Positions 1-6,094 of a DNA stretch of 22,431 nucleotides are shown piece by piece; the stretch's first letter is position 1; every line of letters begins with the position of its first letter. Source of the stretch: Oscillospiraceae bacterium (GTDB taxonomy: Bacteria; Bacillota; Clostridia; Oscillospirales; Ruminococcaceae); the NCBI GenBank assembly GCA_017440425.1, contig JAFSHJ010000192.1, positions 1 to 22,431 of the forward strand, in the 5' to 3' direction. The notes under the pieces were generated by a model. It was not told where the DNA came from. It did not search any database and was given only the letters and a program-made list of their open reading frames with translations. The position numbers and the translations under genes were made by a program.

Positions 1-936
1 GAAACCGATACCATGCCTCAGTGGGCAGGTTCTTCCTGGTATTTCATCCGCTATATCGATCCTCACAACAAAGAAGCGCTTGCAAGCCCCGAAGCAATGA
101 AATACTGGCTTCCCGTTGACTGGTACAACGGCGGTATGGAGCACACCACTCTGCACCTGCTCTATTCCAGATTCTGGCATAAGTTCCTCTATGATATCGG
201 CGTAGTTTCCACCTCCGAGCCCTATTCCAAGCGCACCAGCCACGGTATGATCCTTGGTGAGAACGGCGAGAAGATGAGTAAATCCCGCGGAAACGTTGTC
301 AACCCGGATGAGGTAGTCGCTGAATACGGTGCAGACACAATGCGTCTGTATGAGATGTTCATCGGTGACTTCGAGAAGGCTGCTCCCTGGAGCTCCACCT
401 CCATCAAGGGCTGCAAGCGCTTCCTCGACAGAACCTGGGCTCTTCAGGATATGCTGGTTGACGGCGACGAATACTCCGCTGAATTTGAGAGTGCAATGCA
501 CAAGACCATCAAGAAGGTAACAGAGGATATTGAACAGATGAAGTTCAACACCGCTATTGCCGCCCTGATGTCCTTGATAAATGATTTCTATGCAGCAGGC
601 AAGGTCAACAAAGCCGAGCTCAAAACCTTCCTCACACTTCTTGATCCCTTTGCACCGCACATTGCCGAAGAAATTTGGCAGCAGAAGGATTTCGGCGGAA
701 TGGTCAACGAGCAGAAGTGGCCCGAGTTTGACGAAGCTAAATGCGTAGATGCTACCATCGAGATAGCTGTTCAGCTTTGCGGAAAGATCAAGGCAAGAAT
801 CAACATTGCTGCAGATCTCTCCAAGGAAGCTGCAATTGAAGAAGCCAAGAAAGCTTTGGCTTCCGAGCTTGCCGGAAAGACCATTGTAAAAGAAATTTGC
901 GTTCCCGGAAAGCTTGTCAACATCGTTGCGAAATAA
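1..936 (+). CDS. leuS: leucyl-tRNA synthetase, C-terminal part (5' end outside window)
   Basis: Leucyl-tRNA synthetase charges tRNA-Leu with leucine in the cytoplasm. The reading frame is open from base 1, so the gene begins upstream; about 311 C-terminal residues are present. The window opens on the ETDTMPQWAGSSWYF segment typical of bacterial LeuRS. The class I signature KMSKS lies at bases 271-285 inside GEKMSKSRGN and binds the ATP phosphates. The helical anticodon-binding domain follows (LDPFAPHIAEEIW), then the small C-terminal domain ending at TAA 934-936. Nothing is broken. The 160 bases after it hold an AT-rich stretch and the rpsU promoter. A tRNA-Leu gene sits at the other end of the window, but that is probably coincidence. 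Confidence 0.97.
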   Translation, partial: ETDTMPQWAGSSWYFIRYIDPHNKEALASPEAMKYWLPVDWYNGGMEHTTLHLLYSRFWHKFLYDIGVVSTSEPYSKRTSHGMILGENGEKMSKSRGNVVNPDEVVAEYGADTMRLYEMFIGDFEKAAPWSSTSIKGCKRFLDRTWALQDMLVDGDEYSAEFESAMHKTIKKVTEDIEQMKFNTAIAALMSLINDFYAAGKVNKAELKTFLTLLDPFAPHIAEEIWQQKDFGGMVNEQKWPEFDEAKCVDATIEIAVQLCGKIKARINIAADLSKEAAIEEAKKALASELAGKTIVKEICVPGKLVNIVAK

Positions 937-1016
937 GCAGAAGCAATAAAAAATTAATTGTAATTGTTAAGTTTCTGCAAATATTTTAATATTTGATTAA
1001 ATTTACAGGGTATTGC

Positions 1017-1045
1017 TTGACATGTGAGAAGAATTATTGTATAAT
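1017..1045 (+). promoter_or_regulatory. sigma-A promoter of rpsU
   Basis: A perfect -35 TTGACA (1017-1022) and a perfect -10 TATAAT (1040-1045) are separated by exactly 17 bases. Transcription would start near 1052, about 47 bases before the rpsU start codon. This is the strongest promoter in the window, as expected for a ribosomal protein gene. Confidence 0.9.
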
Positions 1046-1098
1046 AACTTTTGTTGTATCTTGCAATAATACTCCTGCGGCGTGGGGAGGGATATAAA

Positions 1099-1275
1099 AT
1101 GGCTGAAATACATGTAAAAGAAAACGAGTCTTTGGACAGCGCTCTTAGAAGATTTAAGAGACAGTGTGCAAAGTCCGGCGTTCTTGCGGAAGTTCGTAAA
1201 AGAGAACACTATGAGAAGCCTTCCGTAAAGCGCAAGAAGAAGTCCGAAGCAGCTCGCAAGCGTAAGTTTAAGTAA
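1099..1275 (+). CDS. rpsU: 30S ribosomal protein S21
   Basis: S21 is a small basic protein of the 30S subunit. The product is 58 residues, the usual length. It has the S21 N-terminal pattern (LDSALRRFKRQC) and the Lys/Arg-rich C-terminus (KRKKKSEAARKRKFK). The ATG at 1099 is chosen over the in-frame ATG at 1051 because a strong GGGGAGGG ribosome binding site lies 7 bases upstream (1084-1091) and the shorter start gives the family length. The gene is flanked by its own promoter and terminator, so it is monocistronic. In Firmicutes S21 often sits near yqeY or dnaG; neither is seen here. Confidence 0.97.
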   Translation: MAEIHVKENESLDSALRRFKRQCAKSGVLAEVRKREHYEKPSVKRKKKSEAARKRKFK

Positions 1276-1313
1276 GACTTAAGCGGGAAAAAACGGGCTT
1301 GAAAAAGCATGAG

Positions 1314-1345
1314 AGCGAGCAAATGAATAATTTGCTCGCTTTTTC
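1314..1345 (+). terminator. intrinsic terminator of rpsU
   Basis: An 11-bp perfect stem (1314-1324 with 1330-1340) has a 5-base loop and is followed at once by a T run. It lies 38 bases after the rpsU stop codon and before the next gene's ribosome binding site. Confidence 0.88.
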
Positions 1346-1378
1346 ATTAAAAAAATAAGCATACATAAAGAGGATAAT

Positions 1379-1852
1379 ATGCGTTTGTTAAAAGCGGACC
1401 ATCGCTTTAAGCGGATATATGAGATTTCCCCTGAGTGGATAGTTGAAAATAATATAGAGGCGTTTATTCTCGATGTTGACAACACCCTGACAGAGCACGG
1501 AAGCCAGCTGCTGGATGACAGAGTTGCAGCCTGGCTGGACACAATGCGTAATTGCGGAGTGAAGCTTGTTATTTTGTCCAACAACAGAGATAGGCGCGTT
1601 AAACCTTTTGCGGAAAAAATCGGGCTTAGTTATATCGCCAACGGTATGAAGCCGTTTTCCTACGGTGTCAACAAGGCAGTTGCGCTGCTTGATTGCAAAA
1701 TTGAAAACATTGCAATGATCGGAGACCAGGTGTTTACCGATGTGCTCGGCGGTAATATTGCCGGGGTTAAAACTGTGCGTCTCGAACCCATAAGCCACGA
1801 GAAAGGTAAATTTATGCGCTTTAAGCGTAAACTTGAAAAACATCTGGACTGA
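1379..1852 (+). CDS. yqeG: YqeG-family HAD-superfamily phosphatase
   Basis: This is a 157-residue HAD-superfamily hydrolase of the IIIA type, matching the YqeG family in length and motifs. Motif I is DVDNT (D32 nucleophile, D34 acid/base), motif II is the Ser of LSNN (S67), motif III is Lys of GMKP (K91), and motif IV is GDQVFTD (115-121). The natural substrate of YqeG proteins is not firmly known; a phosphatase activity follows from the family. The ATG has an AAAGAGGA ribosome binding site just upstream. In Bacillus, yqeG usually lies with yqeH and aroE; here the next gene is an endonuclease IV-like TIM barrel, separated by the cloverleaf element. Confidence 0.9.
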   Translation: MRLLKADHRFKRIYEISPEWIVENNIEAFILDVDNTLTEHGSQLLDDRVAAWLDTMRNCGVKLVILSNNRDRRVKPFAEKIGLSYIANGMKPFSYGVNKAVALLDCKIENIAMIGDQVFTDVLGGNIAGVKTVRLEPISHEKGKFMRFKRKLEKHLD

Positions 1853-1898
1853 GGTTTTGAACTTATGCTTCAAAATGCTTGGTCCTTGTTTTTTTAAA

Positions 1899-1910
1899 CT
1901 GCAATTGCAG
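1899..1910. repeat. 12-bp perfect palindrome CTGCAATTGCAG
   Basis: A perfect self-complementary dodecamer lies immediately left of the cloverleaf element. It may be part of that element or an independent protein-binding site; nothing in the sequence decides between these. Confidence 0.5.
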
Positions 1911-2018
1911 CCATTGCCGCGCGGCTCGTTCCCTCTGATTACATCAGAGGCGGCCGGTGTGACGGCCGTACCGAACCGAAGGTTCGGTGAACGAGCCGCA
2001 TTTGCGGCAGGATGGTGC
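1907..2018. repeat. cloverleaf-forming inverted-repeat element of unknown function
   Basis: A four-way junction with almost no unpaired bases can be drawn by eye. The closing stem is a perfect 11 bp (1921-1931 with 1989-1999). It extends outward through 1915-1920 with 2004-2009, then more weakly through 1911-1914 with 2012-2015 and 1907-1909 with 2016-2018. Inside it sit three perfect hairpins: 1932-1939 with 1943-1950 (loop TAC), 1951-1956 with 1963-1968 (loop GTGTGA), and 1970-1977 with 1981-1988 (loop GAA). Only T1969 is unpaired at the junction. It is GC-rich against an AT-rich flank and codes for nothing recognisable. It could be a palindromic mobile element (REP- or MITE-like), a structured leader of the next gene, or a DNA recombination site. 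Confidence 0.85.
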
Positions 2019-2057
2019 TTTCAAAGATATGCAAAACATTTCAAAGGAGAGAAAGAA

Positions 2058-2906
2058 ATGTCAGATAATACGGTAAGATTCGGTCCTGCAGGCAACTCGA
2101 ACAGCTTCAAGGGCAAGACAGTAGATATTGCGGATTATGTGGCGGAGATGGGACTCAATGCCTACGAATACCAGTGCGGACGGGGAGTAAGGGTAAACAC
2201 CGCAGCGGTTACAGAGCTGGGAATAAGGGCAAAGAACGCGGATATAGCCCTTTCTCTGCACGCACCTTATTACATCTCGCTCTCATCGTTGGAAGAGGAA
2301 AAACGCCTTGCCAGCGTGGGATATATCCTGCAGAGTGCAGAGGCAGCACGCCTTATGGGTGCGACAAGGATAATCGTGCATTCCGGCTCCTGCTCAAAAA
2401 TATCCCGAAGCGATGCGCTGGAGCTGGCAAAAGATACGCTGAAGAAAGCGATGAATGCATTGGATGAGAAAGGCTTTGGCGACATCACCGTTTGTCCCGA
2501 GACAATGGGTAAGGTAAACCAGCTGGGCAACCTGGAAGAGGTTATGGAGCTCTGTCTCATTGACGAGCGGCTTATTCCCTGCATAGATTTCGGACACCTT
2601 AACGCAAGAGACCTGGGTGCGTTCAAAACCCTTGCGGACTACGCAAAGGTGTTTGATACCATGGAGAATAAGCTGGGCGCAGACAGAATGAAGCGCTTCC
2701 ACTCTCATTTCTCAAAGATAGAGTATTCCGCAGGCGGCGAGAAAAAGCACCTCACATTTGAAGATACCGTGTTTGGTCCCGATTTCGAGCCGGTGGCAGA
2801 GTTGACTCTGAAGAAAGGCGCACACCCCACCTTCATCTGCGAATCCGACGGCACACAGGCAGAGGATGCGGCAGCAATGCGAAAAATGCTTTTGGCAAAG
2901 CTTTGA
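2058..2906 (+). CDS. endonuclease IV-like TIM barrel protein
   Basis: This 282-residue protein is of the AP endonuclease 2 / xylose isomerase-like TIM barrel fold, most like deoxyribonuclease IV (Nfo). Nfo cuts DNA at abasic sites using a three-metal cluster. Candidate metal ligands occur in the right order: H68 (LHAPYY), H108 (VHSG), E148 (CPETMGK), D177 and H180 (DFGHLN), H215/H217 (FHSHFSK), H231 (KKHL) and E262 (CESDG). The HSHFSKIEY segment differs from the HLNDSK of classical Nfo, so a related sugar-phosphate isomerase role is possible. The ATG at 2058 is chosen because AAAGGAGA (2043-2050) precedes it. The frame is open upstream to 1833, but only by reading through the cloverleaf element. 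Confidence 0.85.
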   Translation: MSDNTVRFGPAGNSNSFKGKTVDIADYVAEMGLNAYEYQCGRGVRVNTAAVTELGIRAKNADIALSLHAPYYISLSSLEEEKRLASVGYILQSAEAARLMGATRIIVHSGSCSKISRSDALELAKDTLKKAMNALDEKGFGDITVCPETMGKVNQLGNLEEVMELCLIDERLIPCIDFGHLNARDLGAFKTLADYAKVFDTMENKLGADRMKRFHSHFSKIEYSAGGEKKHLTFEDTVFGPDFEPVAELTLKKGAHPTFICESDGTQAEDAAAMRKMLLAKL

Positions 2907-2928
2907 TAATAAGAAAGTAGTAGGCACA

Positions 2929-3273
2929 ATGAAAAGACTAAAAATAGGCGTTTTTTGAGCAGGAAGAGGAGAGTATCTTGCACACAATTTTATAGCTCTG
3001 GATTGCGACGTTGTTGCTCTTTGTGCTTTTCATTCGGCAGTGACAATGTCCTCAGTGGGAATTTTGGCGCACCGCTCTATGCTGGAAGGAAGCGTACCCT
3101 ATGATATTCCTGACTTCCGCAAAGAGGAAGACAGAGTGAAATATGAAAACGACCGTCTCTCTCCGTTTTACGGTAGCGACAACTCTCTGCCCACGTTGCC
3201 GGTCTGTTCGCACACAGACTACAAACCCACAGAAAAGCAGCTGGAGAAATACAAAGAGGTTATTGGCGAATAA
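2929..3273 (+). pseudogene. Gfo/Idh/MocA family oxidoreductase, decayed remnant
   Basis: From ATG 2929 the frame reads as a Gfo/Idh/MocA N-terminus (MKRLKIGVF, stop, AGRGEYLAHNF). The tenth codon is TGA (2956-2958) where the Rossmann glycine should be, which fits a single GGA to TGA change. After about 35 residues (ending DVVALC) the frame jumps straight to a C-terminal tail: VGILAHRSMLEGSVPYDIP, then KYENDRLSPFYG and a TDYKPTE ending, with TAA at 3271-3273. About 250-300 residues expected for the family are missing, without a frame change. It follows the endonuclease IV-like gene by 22 bases, so it was probably once in that operon. The tail differs from those of the three minus-strand paralogs nearby, so it is a separate subfamily and not a fragment of one of them. 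Confidence 0.85.
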
Positions 3274-3283
3274 TTTAAAATTA

Positions 3284-3319
3284 AAAATCCACGGCAGTTT
3301 AATTTCTGCCGTGGATTTT
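3284..3319. terminator. bidirectional intrinsic terminator between converging genes
   Basis: A 14-bp perfect stem (3284-3297 with 3306-3319) begins with AAAA and ends with TTTT, so it can stop transcription from either side. It lies between the plus-strand pseudogene and the minus-strand Gfo/Idh gene, where both units converge. Confidence 0.88.
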
Positions 3320-3336
3320 GTGTTTATAGGTGTGGA

Positions 3337-4563
3337 TTATTTTTCAAGAGAGAAGATACCTACGCTGTGATCCTGGCGGTTGAGATATTTGCCTCTGGTG
3401 AAATCGGGAATATCCAGCTTTTTGCTGCCCTCTTTCAGGGATTGCTCGGAGAGAGCGGTTATGCACATCCATGCAGCGGCATCGTAAATGTCAATGGGGG
3501 GATGTGTGTTGTTGAAATAGCTGTCAAACAGCGCAGCAAGAAGAAGATAGTCCATGCCGCCGTGACCGTGTCCCAAAAGCTCTTCGGGGTTAGCCCAAAG
3601 GGGATGATTGTAATATTTGGCATAGTCCTTGGCGTTGTTCCAAAGCTTCTGGGGATAATCGTGATATTTATCGTGAACCTTGTCGAGATATACAAGGTTA
3701 CCGTCTTCCATGAACGCACCCTCTGTACCGCGGACGGTGAAAAGGCGGCTGTAGAAACGGGGAAGAGTGGTGTCAAGGGTGAGGTCGATGGTCTCGCCGT
3801 TTTCGCAGGTGATGAAGGATTTGACAATATCACCCTGAGCAAAGCTTGCGTTGCAAAGCTCGGTGTCCTCGGGCTTGTTGCGGCGCACAAAGGAGTTTAC
3901 ACCTTTAGCTCCGGATGCAACGGTGATGATGGAGGTCATGCGATTGCCGCGGTTAATGTCAAGAAGTTTTGCGATGGGGCCGAGGTCGTGGGTGGGGTAG
4001 TTGTCGCAGTTGCGGGCAAGATAGTTGCGCAGGCGGTACTGGCGGTTTTCCTTGCCGTAGGCAACCTGACTGCGCAGGTCGTGACAGTAGCCGCCGGCAC
4101 AGTGGACGATCTCGCCGAAAAGTCCCTGACGTGCCATGTTGAGGGCAAGCAGCTCTTTTTCGCCGTAGCAGCAGTTTTCAAGGAACATAAAGGGAGTGCC
4201 GGTCTCCTCATAGGTGTCAACCAGTCTCCAGCAATCCTCCACGCAGTAAGCGCCGCCAACCTCAATGGCGGTATATTTGCCGGCTCTCATGGAGTCCACA
4301 GCAATGTCAACGTGGGATTCCCAGGAAGTGAAGACAAAAACAATGTCCACATCTTCGCGGTTGATAACTTCCCTGTAGTTTGTGGAACCGAAAGGTGTGT
4401 ATCCGCGGGCATCAGCTACCGCTTTTTGGGCATTTTCAACTCTGTCCTCATATTCGTCGCAAACAGCGGTGATATTTACAAAATCAAATTTTAGAAGTTG
4501 ACCTACCATATTGGGACCGCGGCGTCCGTAACCAATGGCAGCAGCATTAACGGTTTTATTCAT
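3337..4563 (-). CDS. Gfo/Idh/MocA family protein, GH109-like (paralog 1)
   Basis: This 408-residue protein has an N-terminal NAD(P)-binding Rossmann domain (glycine motif AIGYGRRG, residues 9-16) and a C-terminal Gfo/Idh/MocA alpha/beta domain. The usual EKP catalytic motif is replaced by EVGG (101-104). Instead it has features I associate with GH109 glycosidases: FLENCCYGEKEL (127-138), YPTHDLGP (189-196, with the Tyr and His expected at the active site) and GHGGMD (333-338). GH109 enzymes use bound NAD to cleave glycosides such as alpha-N-acetylgalactosaminides by a redox mechanism; whether this one does is inference. There is no signal peptide, so it is probably cytoplasmic. GGAGG (4571-4575) lies 7 bases before the ATG. 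It has its own promoter and operator. A 61-base stretch is identical to paralog 2. Confidence 0.87.
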   Translation of the reverse strand: MNKTVNAAAIGYGRRGPNMVGQLLKFDFVNITAVCDEYEDRVENAQKAVADARGYTPFGSTNYREVINREDVDIVFVFTSWESHVDIAVDSMRAGKYTAIEVGGAYCVEDCWRLVDTYEETGTPFMFLENCCYGEKELLALNMARQGLFGEIVHCAGGYCHDLRSQVAYGKENRQYRLRNYLARNCDNYPTHDLGPIAKLLDINRGNRMTSIITVASGAKGVNSFVRRNKPEDTELCNASFAQGDIVKSFITCENGETIDLTLDTTLPRFYSRLFTVRGTEGAFMEDGNLVYLDKVHDKYHDYPQKLWNNAKDYAKYYNHPLWANPEELLGHGHGGMDYLLLAALFDSYFNNTHPPIDIYDAAAWMCITALSEQSLKEGSKKLDIPDFTRGKYLNRQDHSVGIFSLEK

Positions 4564-4598
4564 ATGCTTACCTCCGATATTTTTGCGCTTTCAAAAAA

Positions 4599-4612
4599 TG
4601 TAAGCGCTTACT
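4599..4612. promoter_or_regulatory. cre/LacI-type operator of paralog 1
   Basis: The perfect palindrome GTAAGCGCTTAC (4600-4611) lies within a 14-base match to the catabolite-responsive element consensus TGWAANCGNTNWCA, with only the last base off. It falls at about +10 to +23 from the predicted start, a position suited to repression. CcpA or a dedicated LacI-family sugar repressor could bind; no regulator gene lies in the window. Confidence 0.78.
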
Positions 4613-4627
4613 TTTTGCTTTGAAACT

Positions 4628-4656
4628 ATTATAACACATTTTTATCTTAATTACAA
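4628..4656 (-). promoter_or_regulatory. promoter of paralog 1
   Basis: On the minus strand, -10 TATAAT (4628-4633) and a partial -35 TTGTAA (4651-4656) are 17 bases apart. The predicted start is near 4621, leaving a leader of about 58 bases that contains the cre-like operator. Confidence 0.7.
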
Positions 4657-4670
4657 TAGCATTTTCAATA

Positions 4671-4701
4671 AATAAAAACTCCCGAGAGTTCTCGGGAGTT
4701 T
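4671..4701 (-). terminator. intrinsic terminator after paralog 2
   Basis: A perfect 11-bp stem (4676-4686 with 4691-4701) with an AGTT loop is followed, on the minus strand, by a T-rich run. It is 10 bases past the paralog 2 stop and upstream of the paralog 1 promoter, so the two genes are separate units. Confidence 0.88.
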
Positions 4702-4711
4702 GAGATACGGT

Positions 4712-5944
4712 TTAGAATTCGAGAGAGAAAAGTCCTTCGCTGTGTTCTTTTCTGTCCAGATATTTTCCTCTTGTAAAATCGGGGAAATCCATCTTCTTGT
4801 TTCCCTCTTTAATGGATATCTCGGAGAGAGCGGTGACACACATCCAGGCAGCTGCGTCGTAAACATCAACGGGAGGATGGGTGTTGTTGAAGTAGCTGTC
4901 GAACATTGCGGAGAGAACGAGAAAATCCATGCCGCCGTGACCCTGACCATAGAGCTTTTCGGGGTCGCCCCACAGAGGATGATGATACTTCTCTTTGTAT
5001 TCTTTCGCATTGTCCCAAAGAGGATTGAAGGAATGCTCGTGATACTGATGATGTTCAGAATCAAGGAAGACGGCGTTGATATCTTCCATATACATGCCCT
5101 TTGTGCCGCGTACGGTGAACTGACGGCTGTAGCAGCGGGGAAGAGTTGTATCAAGAGTGAGAACGATGGTCTCGCCGTTTTCGCAGGTGATAAAGGTCTT
5201 TATGATGTCTCCCTGGGCAAATGTTGCGTTGAGAAGCTCCTTGTCGTCAGCCTTGTTTTCAAGGATATAGCTGTGCATACCCTTGGAGGCAGATGAAAAA
5301 GAGGTGAGAGAGGTGAGACGGTTGCCGCGGTTGATGCCGATAAGCTTGGAAATGGGACCAAGGTCGTGGGTGGGATAGTTTTCGCAGTTGCGTGTAAGAT
5401 AGTTGCGCAGGCGGTAGTGGCGGTTTTCCTTGCCGCCGGCAACCTCGCCGCGGAGATCGTGGCAGTAGCCGCCTTCGCAGTAAACGATCTCGCCGAAAAG
5501 TCCCTGCTTTACCATGTTCATAACAAGCAGCTCTTTTTCGCCGTAGCAGCAGTTTTCAAGGAACATAAAGGGAGTGCCGGTCTCTTCCTGGGTGTCAACC
5601 AGTTTCCAGCAATCCTCCACGCAGTAGGCGCCGCCAACCTCAAGACCGGTGTATTTGCCTGCTTTCATGGAAGCAACTGCAATGTCAACGTGAGATTCCC
5701 AAGCGGTGAAAATGAGAACCATGTCCACATCGTCGCGGTCGATAATTTCTTTATAATCAGTTGTGCCGAAAGGTGTGTAGCCACGAACCTCCTGAACAGC
5801 CTTCTGTCCGTTTTCCATTCTGTCCTCGTAAAAATCGCAGACAGCGGTGACGTTTACATAATCTAATTTGAGAAGTTCTCCGCGAAGCATATTGTAGCCG
5901 CGTCCGCCGAGACCTATAACTCCAACATTAACGGTCTTGTCCAT
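4712..5944 (-). CDS. Gfo/Idh/MocA family protein, GH109-like (paralog 2)
   Basis: This 410-residue protein is the closest relative of the neighbouring 408-residue gene. The Rossmann motif is GVIGLGGRG (8-16). EVGG (102-105) stands where most family members have EKP. FLENCCYGEKEL, YPTHDLGP (190-197) and GHGGMD are all kept, so the proposed GH109-like active site is complete. The DNA is identical to paralog 1 over 61 bases (5524-5584 against 4146-4206) and nearly so over further blocks, pointing to recent duplication or gene conversion. AAAAAGGAGA (5951-5960) precedes the ATG. It has its own promoter and an inverted repeat over the start of transcription. Substrate is unknown; GalNAc-type or other sugar glycosides are guesses from the family. 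Confidence 0.87.
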   Translation of the reverse strand: MDKTVNVGVIGLGGRGYNMLRGELLKLDYVNVTAVCDFYEDRMENGQKAVQEVRGYTPFGTTDYKEIIDRDDVDMVLIFTAWESHVDIAVASMKAGKYTGLEVGGAYCVEDCWKLVDTQEETGTPFMFLENCCYGEKELLVMNMVKQGLFGEIVYCEGGYCHDLRGEVAGGKENRHYRLRNYLTRNCENYPTHDLGPISKLIGINRGNRLTSLTSFSSASKGMHSYILENKADDKELLNATFAQGDIIKTFITCENGETIVLTLDTTLPRCYSRQFTVRGTKGMYMEDINAVFLDSEHHQYHEHSFNPLWDNAKEYKEKYHHPLWGDPEKLYGQGHGGMDFLVLSAMFDSYFNNTHPPVDVYDAAAWMCVTALSEISIKEGNKKMDFPDFTRGKYLDRKEHSEGLFSLEF

Positions 5945-5971
5945 GTTTTTTCTCCTTTTTAAACTGAAAAT

Positions 5972-5993
5972 CAGGTTGTGAGAATTGAACCTG
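5972..5993. promoter_or_regulatory. inverted repeat CAGGTT-N10-AACCTG, candidate operator of paralog 2
   Basis: Six-base perfect arms (5972-5977 and 5988-5993) lie 16 bases apart centre to centre, overlapping the predicted transcription start (near 5992) of paralog 2. It does not resemble the cre-like site of paralog 1. It could be a repressor site or a hairpin in the leader. Confidence 0.5.
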
Positions 5994-5998
5994 CTGTT

Positions 5999-6026
5999 AT
6001 TATATCACGAATATTTGGGGGGTAAA
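5999..6026 (-). promoter_or_regulatory. promoter of paralog 2
   Basis: On the minus strand, -10 TATAAT (5999-6004) is perfect. The -35 is weak, TTTACC (6021-6026) with 16-base spacing. The weak -35 suggests modest or activator-dependent expression. Confidence 0.6.
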
Positions 6027-6094
6027 ATATGTTTCTGAGCATATTTCTTTAGGTTTTGAGTAATATTCCGTGGAAACACAGCGGAGAAAAACGA

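Noticed and set aside
978..995. Hairpin after leuS as its terminator
   Set aside because: It is made only of A-T pairs apart from one C-G, and no T run follows. It is too weak to call.
1899..2020. tRNA or tmRNA-like gene from the cloverleaf shape
   Set aside because: No T-loop, D-loop or anticodon-arm sequence and no CCA end; arm lengths and loops do not match any tRNA.
1833..2057. N-terminal extension of the endonuclease IV-like protein by 75 codons
   Set aside because: It would translate the end of the YqeG-like gene out of frame and the whole cloverleaf element, and a good AAAGGAGA site precedes the ATG at 2058.
2956..2958. TGA in the Gfo/Idh remnant as a selenocysteine codon
   Set aside because: It stands where the conserved Rossmann glycine belongs, no SECIS-like hairpin follows, and the gene also lacks most of its middle.
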